A stretch of 64,000 bases of DNA from Stentor roeselii (Eukaryota > Ciliophora > Heterotrichea > Heterotrichida > Stentoridae). The notes below the pieces were generated by a model. The model was not told the DNA's origin, ran no database searches, and saw only the letters and a program-made list of their open reading frames with translations. Below are positions 58,167-64,000 of this stretch, piece by piece. The DNA lies in assembly GCA_006503475.1 (NCBI GenBank), contig RSEH01000070.1, forward strand, positions 1 to 64,000. The letters run 5' to 3'. Both the position numbers and the translations under genes were made by a program. Position 1 is the stretch's first letter; each line of letters opens with the position of its first letter.

Positions 58167-61100
58167 ATGGAAACTAAATTGAATGTTAGACCGACTGAAG
58201 TACAAAATGAGGAAAACTATGAAAATGTTCAGCAGTTGCAGATGAAACCCGGGACATACATGCTTCACATATTCATAGAAGAAGCACGTTCACTATTACC
58301 CCCGAACAAAAAAGAGCTCTGTGATCCAGTATTCACCGTGACAGCATTTGGAGTGACTAAAAGTTCGAAAGAGTTCCGAAACATTTCCGCAGTCTCTCAA
58401 GTGCAAGTTTTCGAGCACCTTTACATTGAAGGCAAAGACAAGCAGGCAGAAGAAGTGCTTAACGAGCGACTAGTGATAACAGTCAGAGACAACTCTTTCA
58501 TTGAATCAAAAAAAAACATTATTGGGACTCACGAGGTGGACTTGACTTACATTTACTCGAATCCAAATCACGGAGTCGTCCATCGATGGACCGTCTTGTC
58601 GAACCCTGAAGACTCGGACTTCGGGTCTATGAAAGGATACCTCAAAGTCGGCCTTTCTTTGACACATGAGACTGACAAGCCTGTGGACTTATCGAAAAAA
58701 GAGAACCCTAGCGAAAAAGATAAAGACTTGCTTATTCCTCCACATGTCACACCCAAAGCAGTACAGCTTATCATTCATTTGTTGAAAGCGGAAAATCTTC
58801 CGAAAATGGATAGAACGTCGACTATTGATTGTTATTGTCTTGTAAGATTTGCTGCTGCGGAATGCAAAAGTTCAGTTTTTAAGGCTGATGAAGCGACGAT
58901 GTCCGCCTACTGGTGCGAAGAAATCATGATTCCAGTCTTAACCCCCTGTGTGACCAACACCGTAACCCTCACCTTCTGGGACCATGACTCCTTAACAAAA
59001 GACGACCTAGTGGGTGGTATCACATTAAACTTCGAATTAATCCAAAGCGGCAGGTTAAAAAGCTACTTCTGGACCAACATCTACGGAGCCCCTCCCTTAT
59101 CCGAAGGCGAACAAGCAGATTTCATGAACCGAGTCCCTTCCTGCGCTTCTCACTGGCGAGGTCGAATATTACTCCGAGCATGGGTAGAGGAGGGTTTAAA
59201 AGAGACATACAAGAAATGTGTTAAAATCAAAGACCCAAAAATTCCTATTTTCATCAGAGACGAGTTCGAAACAGGCGACGACTTCGAGGTCAGGACTCAA
59301 GTCATTTCTGCAAGTGCCCTTCCGTTCAAATCAGGGAAATACTCAGTCCGTATCGAGTGGTCTGGCATCTCCAGCCAGTCCCTGACCATTGAAACCAAAA
59401 ACGGATGTGTTGACTGGTCAGAGACCTTGAAACGAGGAGTCACCATGATTCCCAAGGGATGTGAAGACATCTTGCCTGATGTTTTCGTTTATCTTTTATA
59501 CGACAATGTAAAAATCTGCTATGTTCGCATACCTGCAAAGTCTTGCTCTGATAAAGCTAAAGAAGCACGTTGGCGACAACTGGTCCCTGAAAAAACTACG
59601 GGAAAAATCAAGGATGATTGGAATGCAGGGTTCATAAAAGTTAGGATTTTTATTGGAAAGTATTGTCCTGGAAATGATGATATTGAAAAAAATAACTGGA
59701 AAAAAGTGGAAAAAATGAAACCTGAGGAATGGTTTTTGTATGTTCATATCTTTCAATGTCGGGATCTTCCTGCTGCTGATAAAAATGGACTGGCAGACCC
59801 TTATGTTAATATCTACTGTGCAGGAGAAGAAGTTTCTACAAGAGAAAGTCCAAGAGAATGCACTTTGAACCCTCGGTGGTATGAAACTTTTGAACTTCGA
59901 GTGAAAATTCCTAGCATTAAAGACGCTCCCCCTATAATTCTCTACATTTTTGACCATGATGTGATAGGAAGTGATGATATCCTCGGAGTCACCTTCATCA
60001 ACCTCATTGAAGGTAAAGTTGAACCTGAGAATGTCCCTCGACCAACCTGGCGAAAAATCAGTTTAGGTCGAAAAGGGACTGAAAAAGGTGAAATTTTAGC
60101 GAGTTTATCAATTTTTAAGAAACAAGTCGCTAATAACTTTGAAATTCTTCCTGAGTTCGAAGATAAAAACATTCAAATCAACATCCTTGGACTCAGAGAC
60201 TTGAAACCTGCCCTCGGGTGGCTTCCGGTCAACAAAGCTTTCATCAAGTTTGACCTCAATTCTTTGACTCTGCCTGGGGAGACCATTGGGCTGAAAAGTG
60301 TAGAAACTCAACCTTTTGAATCAGGAAACGACCCGAATATTAACTCGACAGTTTCTTTTAAATGCAAAATGCCGAATGATAGGATTTACTGCTCGTATCT
60401 CACTGCCACGGTCCATGACTACCTTTTTAATGGACTTTCTCAACCTTTGATTGGAAGTTTCTGCATCGACCTCGGAGCGTATACAAGTAAATATGTGCAA
60501 AAGTCGGTACTTTCTTATGGAATCACCTACTCTCGCCTTAGGGCTGAAAAGAAAAAGACTCTTCGAGGGATCAGCGAAGTCTCTGAAAGTGATGAGCTGG
60601 AAGAAGCTAAAAAAGAGGAAAAAAGGGAAAAAGAGGAAAAAGAGGAAAAAAAAGATGAGGATCAAGACTTTGTTGATGAAGAAGTCTATGAAGCTGTCAA
60701 TAAAAGTGTTGTGAACAATGAGATTACGACTGAAATAGAAGAAGAAAAGGAATTTATTCAAGAAAGCCAGGAAAAAATCGTTTCTCGGTCAAGTTCGAAA
60801 AACAAGATCGTTCCTGATCAGTCTCCTGAGTTTCTAACAGTTCGATTCAATGAAAGTGGAAGACCGAAAAGCTTTTCAGAAGAAGAGAACCTGAGAATAA
60901 AAGAGTCAATAAAAGAACTCGAAAAACTAAAAGGAATGACTTTTGAAGAAATAATCGAACACCCAACTTTCGTCAAGAGAAAAGCGATTTTCAAGACAAA
61001 AAAGATGAACCAACTAGAAGAAGTATGCATCCCTGACCCAGATAAATACAAATCAATCGGTTACAACAGGAAATCAAACGAAGACTTAAAATACTACCGT

Positions 61101-62516
61101 TTCTTCATCGACGAGCCTTTAGAAAACACTTCACTTTTCTCAACTCTTCCCTTCGAAGAACTCACGATATACAAAGGACAAGAAAGAGGTCTCGAAGACT
61201 CACTTTTCGACTTCGAAAAGCGAAAAGACGCATCAGGCGAGAAGACAAGTCTCGAAAAAGTCGGAACTTTCAAGTTCCTCATAAAAATGACTGACTATCC
61301 CCCTCCAGCTCCTGACGAATCAGAAGAGTTTTACAGGATTACAAAGAAACTTCTTAATCGAAGCAAGTGCATTGTAAGGGTTTACGTCATCGACGCTTTT
61401 GACCTGGAACAAAAGGATAAACTTTCAAAGTCTGACCCTTATGTGAGGGTAAAGCTTGGAACTGTCGTGCAAGACGCTCGAGAACATTATCAAGAAGATG
61501 TCGATGATCCTTCTATTTATAGAGTCTTTGAATTACCTGCTGTTCTTCCTGGAAAGTCAACTTTGAAAGTCCAGTTGTGGGATTATAACTCGCTTACTAG
61601 TGATACGAAAATTGGAACTACTAGAATTGACTTGGAAGACAGATTTTTTAATGAAAAATGGATTAGACTTGAGGAAAAACCTATTGAAACTAGACCTTTG
61701 TTTTTAAAGAGCTCTAGAAGACCTCAGGGGTTTGTGAGACTTTGGGTTGAAATCTTAGAGTCTAGGTCGAAGAAACCGGTTGAGAATATTGCGATTAGAC
61801 CTCCTGGGGAGTTCGAAGCGAGAGTTATTATTTGGAAGGCTTGTGAAGTGCCGTCGATGGACATCGAAGGTCTTACAGATGCTTTCGTAACAGTTAAGCT
61901 AAACAATTCAGAAGAAAAAGAAACTGACACCCACTTCAGATCAGGACGAAACCCCAGCTGGAACTGGCGAATGAAGTTCAATTTGATGCTATCAGATAAA
62001 ACAACATCAAACCTCATGAAAATTCAGCTCTGGGACCGAGACGTGTTATCAGGAAACGATTTTATCTCAGAAGGCGTAGTAGATTTCAATGACATCGCTA
62101 AAAAAGCCTGGGAAGAAAACAGTTCATCCTTCAAAACAGGTCCAAGCGACGACCTAAAAGAAAGAATGATGGGAAAAGAAAGCCACATCTTCTGGGTTCA
62201 ATGCAAAGCAATAAACGACAACAGAGAAGAATACAACAGAGGTCGAGTCCTGATAAGTCTAGAGCTAGTCCCTAGATCAAAAGCCGAAAGCGTTCCAGTA
62301 GGAGAAGGAAGAAGCGAGCCAAACGTTCATCCTTTTTTGCCTCCTCCGACAGGAAGGTTCCAGCTGAGTCTAAACCCTTGCAAGATGTACTTTCAACTAG
62401 TAGGTCCTGAGTTCCGCACCAAATGTTGTCTTATTTTTTGCTGTTTACTCATGGTTCTCATCATGTTCTTAATTGTGCCCATTTTGATCAGTGATGAAAT
62501 CAGTCGAATTCTTTAA
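58167..62516 (+). CDS. Ferlin-like multi-C2 tail-anchored protein
   Basis: 1449 residues with at least five C2 domains and a C-terminal membrane anchor. C2-like blocks are seen near 30-160 (DPVFTVTAFG), 210-330 (LIIHLLKAENLPKMD, TVTLTFWDHDSLTKDDLVGG), 525-650 (VHIFQCRDLPAADKNGLADP, ILYIFDHDVIGSDDILGV), 1075-1190 (YVIDAFDLEQKDKLSKSDPYV, LWDYNSLTSDTKIG) and 1215-1330 (LTDAFVTVKL, LWDRDVLSGNDFI). Asp-rich calcium loops are best kept in the third, fourth and fifth. A highly charged Lys/Glu linker lies near 810-840. The final hydrophobic helix (about 1415-1440) leaves a short luminal tail. Ferlins drive calcium-triggered membrane fusion and repair; ciliates use them in exocytosis and phagosome traffic. 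Confidence 0.9.
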   Translation: METKLNVRPTEVQNEENYENVQQLQMKPGTYMLHIFIEEARSLLPPNKKELCDPVFTVTAFGVTKSSKEFRNISAVSQVQVFEHLYIEGKDKQAEEVLNERLVITVRDNSFIESKKNIIGTHEVDLTYIYSNPNHGVVHRWTVLSNPEDSDFGSMKGYLKVGLSLTHETDKPVDLSKKENPSEKDKDLLIPPHVTPKAVQLIIHLLKAENLPKMDRTSTIDCYCLVRFAAAECKSSVFKADEATMSAYWCEEIMIPVLTPCVTNTVTLTFWDHDSLTKDDLVGGITLNFELIQSGRLKSYFWTNIYGAPPLSEGEQADFMNRVPSCASHWRGRILLRAWVEEGLKETYKKCVKIKDPKIPIFIRDEFETGDDFEVRTQVISASALPFKSGKYSVRIEWSGISSQSLTIETKNGCVDWSETLKRGVTMIPKGCEDILPDVFVYLLYDNVKICYVRIPAKSCSDKAKEARWRQLVPEKTTGKIKDDWNAGFIKVRIFIGKYCPGNDDIEKNNWKKVEKMKPEEWFLYVHIFQCRDLPAADKNGLADPYVNIYCAGEEVSTRESPRECTLNPRWYETFELRVKIPSIKDAPPIILYIFDHDVIGSDDILGVTFINLIEGKVEPENVPRPTWRKISLGRKGTEKGEILASLSIFKKQVANNFEILPEFEDKNIQINILGLRDLKPALGWLPVNKAFIKFDLNSLTLPGETIGLKSVETQPFESGNDPNINSTVSFKCKMPNDRIYCSYLTATVHDYLFNGLSQPLIGSFCIDLGAYTSKYVQKSVLSYGITYSRLRAEKKKTLRGISEVSESDELEEAKKEEKREKEEKEEKKDEDQDFVDEEVYEAVNKSVVNNEITTEIEEEKEFIQESQEKIVSRSSSKNKIVPDQSPEFLTVRFNESGRPKSFSEEENLRIKESIKELEKLKGMTFEEIIEHPTFVKRKAIFKTKKMNQLEEVCIPDPDKYKSIGYNRKSNEDLKYYRFFIDEPLENTSLFSTLPFEELTIYKGQERGLEDSLFDFEKRKDASGEKTSLEKVGTFKFLIKMTDYPPPAPDESEEFYRITKKLLNRSKCIVRVYVIDAFDLEQKDKLSKSDPYVRVKLGTVVQDAREHYQEDVDDPSIYRVFELPAVLPGKSTLKVQLWDYNSLTSDTKIGTTRIDLEDRFFNEKWIRLEEKPIETRPLFLKSSRRPQGFVRLWVEILESRSKKPVENIAIRPPGEFEARVIIWKACEVPSMDIEGLTDAFVTVKLNNSEEKETDTHFRSGRNPSWNWRMKFNLMLSDKTTSNLMKIQLWDRDVLSGNDFISEGVVDFNDIAKKAWEENSSSFKTGPSDDLKERMMGKESHIFWVQCKAINDNREEYNRGRVLISLELVPRSKAESVPVGEGRSEPNVHPFLPPPTGRFQLSLNPCKMYFQLVGPEFRTKCCLIFCCLLMVLIMFLIVPILISDEISRIL

Positions 62517-62536
62517 GATGATAATAACTAACCTGC

Positions 62537-64000
62537 ATGTCAGCCTTTAATAAAGCTTTTTCATCCTCGCAGCTCAGCAGTAGACTTGTGTTGGCCAAAG
62601 GAATTAAAAAGAACCGTTCTTTTCAAAATATCAGCAGCCCGGACAGTCTTCCTAAAATCACTAATTTTTCGACTAGTCCTTCTGTGACTTCTACCCTTTT
62701 GAACAGGGTGCAAAGAAGAAGGTCAGGGAATTCTGTTAATATCGACCCTAAACTCGCAGCAGAGGTCATCAAAAAGTACCTGCTGCCCATGTTTGAAAAT
62801 TCTAGGATTTTCAGTGAAGATCTTCAAAGAAAACATCAGATGGGACTGGGTTTTCACTGTAAGGATTCTGGGAAAATTATGAAGGAAACGAATGTTTATT
62901 GTGAACTTAAACTTAGTGAGAAACTTTCGAATGAACTTGAAAAAACGAACTGTTTACTTCAAACTGCTCAGCAAAGGGTTGATTTTTTTGAACAAGAAAA
63001 GTTTGAAATGCAGTCTGAAATCAGGTACTTGAAAGAAATAAATGAAACTTTAAATATCAACTATAACAGCTTCAGAGTTCAGTTAAACTCTTACTGTCAG
63101 AAGCTCCAGTCTTATGAAATGAAAATGTACATGATCCAGAAACAACTCGAGCATTATAAAGCACTTGATAAAGTAAATCAAGAAAAAATATCGAGTCTAT
63201 CACAGAACCTTCACAACGAGCGAAATCTTAACGATATCCGATTCAACCTTTGATTTTCTTTAACTTTTTCAAATAAAATTCGGTCAGAACTGGTTGCTTT
63301 CAGCCATTTGAACACCCTGAACATAATCGAGAACCAGATAATAAAAGACAAACTCGCCGCTTTAAACGACACTTTTTCCAATTTGATAGGAAAAAAAAGT
63401 GATTCTGAACAATCAGCTTATTTTTTTCATCTTTTTTGTGTTGCTGGAAAAACCCTTGAAAATGAGCTGAAAACAACTGAAAAAAATTACATTTCCACTG
63501 TTCTGATCAACGAAGAACTCAACAATCGGCTTGAAAATTTAACCAGTTCTAACACCCTGGTCATGAAAAACCAGGAAAAACTTCTAACACTTGCCCGGGA
63601 AAAAGTCCTGAACTACAAAAAAACCGTTGAAAGTCTCACACAAGACAGGGATAAATTCAAAACTCGCCTTGAAAGTCTTGAAAGTATTCACAAAAACATC
63701 AGTGAAGACTACGATAAACTTCGACTTAAGTTAAAACAAGCGAAATTTCGCGTTTTTAGTCAAGATTTAGAACAAATCTGCATCAACTGTCGCGAAATCT
63801 TTAAAGAAGATGAAAATTTTAACTGGTCTTGTAAAGTTCACACTTCGCAGTACTCGGAATTCTGGTGGTGTTGTGGAAAGGCTGAAAAAGAAGCTGTTGG
63901 GTGTAAAGTCTGCAAACATCAGTCAAGAGAAGGGGAAAAAGACAGAGAAAAAGAAGAAAAGACTGAAAAAAAACCTTTTTGTTCTGTATTTTTCATCTAG
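62537..64000 (+). CDS. Coiled-coil protein with C-terminal CHORD-like zinc cluster, interrupted by one in-frame TGA
   Basis: Two open stretches in the same frame (62537-63250 and 63254-64000) are split only by TGA at 63251-63253. Read through, the product is about 487 residues: basic Ser-rich N-terminus, coiled coil (about 125-235), a short non-coil bridge around the TGA, a second coiled coil (about 290-410), and a Cys/His cluster near 415-465 (CINCREIFKEDENFNWSC..H..WWCCG..GCKVCKH), like protist CHORD-type zinc modules. No ATG stands between 63253 and 63562 in this frame although the sequence there is clearly coiled-coil coding, and no GT..AG intron removes the TGA. So either the TGA is decoded or read through, or it is a sequence error for TGG or similar, or a second gene has an unrecognised start. 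Confidence 0.7.

Noticed and set aside
60321-60761. Long minus-strand frame rich in Phe and Ile inside the ferlin gene.
   Set aside because: Antisense of a Lys/Glu-rich coding stretch always gives Phe/Leu/Ser-rich open frames; the same holds for the minus frames at 10698, 11220 and 29307.
1-64000. Use of a ciliate code with UAA/UAG as glutamine or UGA as tryptophan throughout.
   Set aside because: Dozens of long genes end at TAA or TAG at family-correct lengths, Trp is TGG, and three genes end naturally at TGA; only one TGA (63251) looks internal.

Overview
The window looks like macronuclear DNA of a heterotrich ciliate, most likely Stentor or a close relative. Genes are packed tightly on both strands. 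Three introns can be shown from reading frames, and each is exactly 15 nt (GTAAAATCTAATCAG, GTAAGTCCTATCTAG, GTAAAGCTTAACTAG). Coding frames read with the standard code: Trp is TGG, and TAA/TAG are the usual stops with rare TGA. 15-nt introns are known from heterotrichs; the standard code favours Stentor over Blepharisma (UGA=Trp) and Condylostoma (ambiguous stops). Many gene families are typical of ciliates: cilium components, many coiled-coil proteins, a cyclase-like membrane protein, PKG and a multi-C2 ferlin.

Layout. 1-2.4 kb: AT-rich, no convincing gene. 2.4-5 kb: a catalytically dead pepsin-fold membrane protein with a frame break, and a small membrane protein. 5.4-14.7 kb: ZNF598/Hel2, a coiled-coil protein, a membrane RING protein, an axonemal dynein p28-domain protein and a histidine acid phosphatase. 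15-20.7 kb: a voltage-sensor plus pseudo-cyclase membrane protein flanked by two tiny MGC-type lipidated proteins, then EFHB/CFAP21 and a CK1-type kinase. 20.7-32.6 kb: a run of nine co-oriented genes (intron-bearing TPR protein, COX19, coiled-coil, TLC-like, VID27, coiled-coil, Nup88-like, tetraspan, small coiled-coil). 32.6-35 kb: minus-strand kelch/B-box protein, membrane protein and a two-exon LYR-type gene hidden behind forward-strand reading frames. 35.3-43 kb: three kinases (four-CNB PKG, MAP3K-type, ankyrin-AGC) and a coiled-coil gene. 43-50 kb: a paralogue of the 7.4 kb gene, an XPF-family pseudonuclease, condensin CAP-H, a coiled-coil protein, two tandem RING proteins and a TPR-IQ protein. 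50-54 kb: a 42-bp minisatellite and CAND1. 54.4-64 kb: a receptor with two tandem Venus-flytrap domains on one chain, a ferlin, and a coiled-coil/zinc protein whose frame is crossed by one in-frame TGA.

Functional themes are the cilium (EFHB, p28-domain protein), cyclic-nucleotide signalling (pseudo-cyclase, PKG), ubiquitin pathways (ZNF598, CAND1, three RING proteins) and membrane sensing and fusion (receptor, ferlin). Nothing indicates an operon in the bacterial sense; adjacency mostly reflects compaction, with divergent start-to-start gaps of 32-46 nt and convergent stops that overlap or lie 7-23 nt apart. No transposon, viral relic, tRNA, rRNA, telomere or CRISPR array was recognised. The most interesting signals are the in-frame TGA near 63.25 kb, the dead-enzyme proteins, the tandem-flytrap receptor, the hidden LYR gene, and a blockwise alternation of synonymous codon composition inside long genes.
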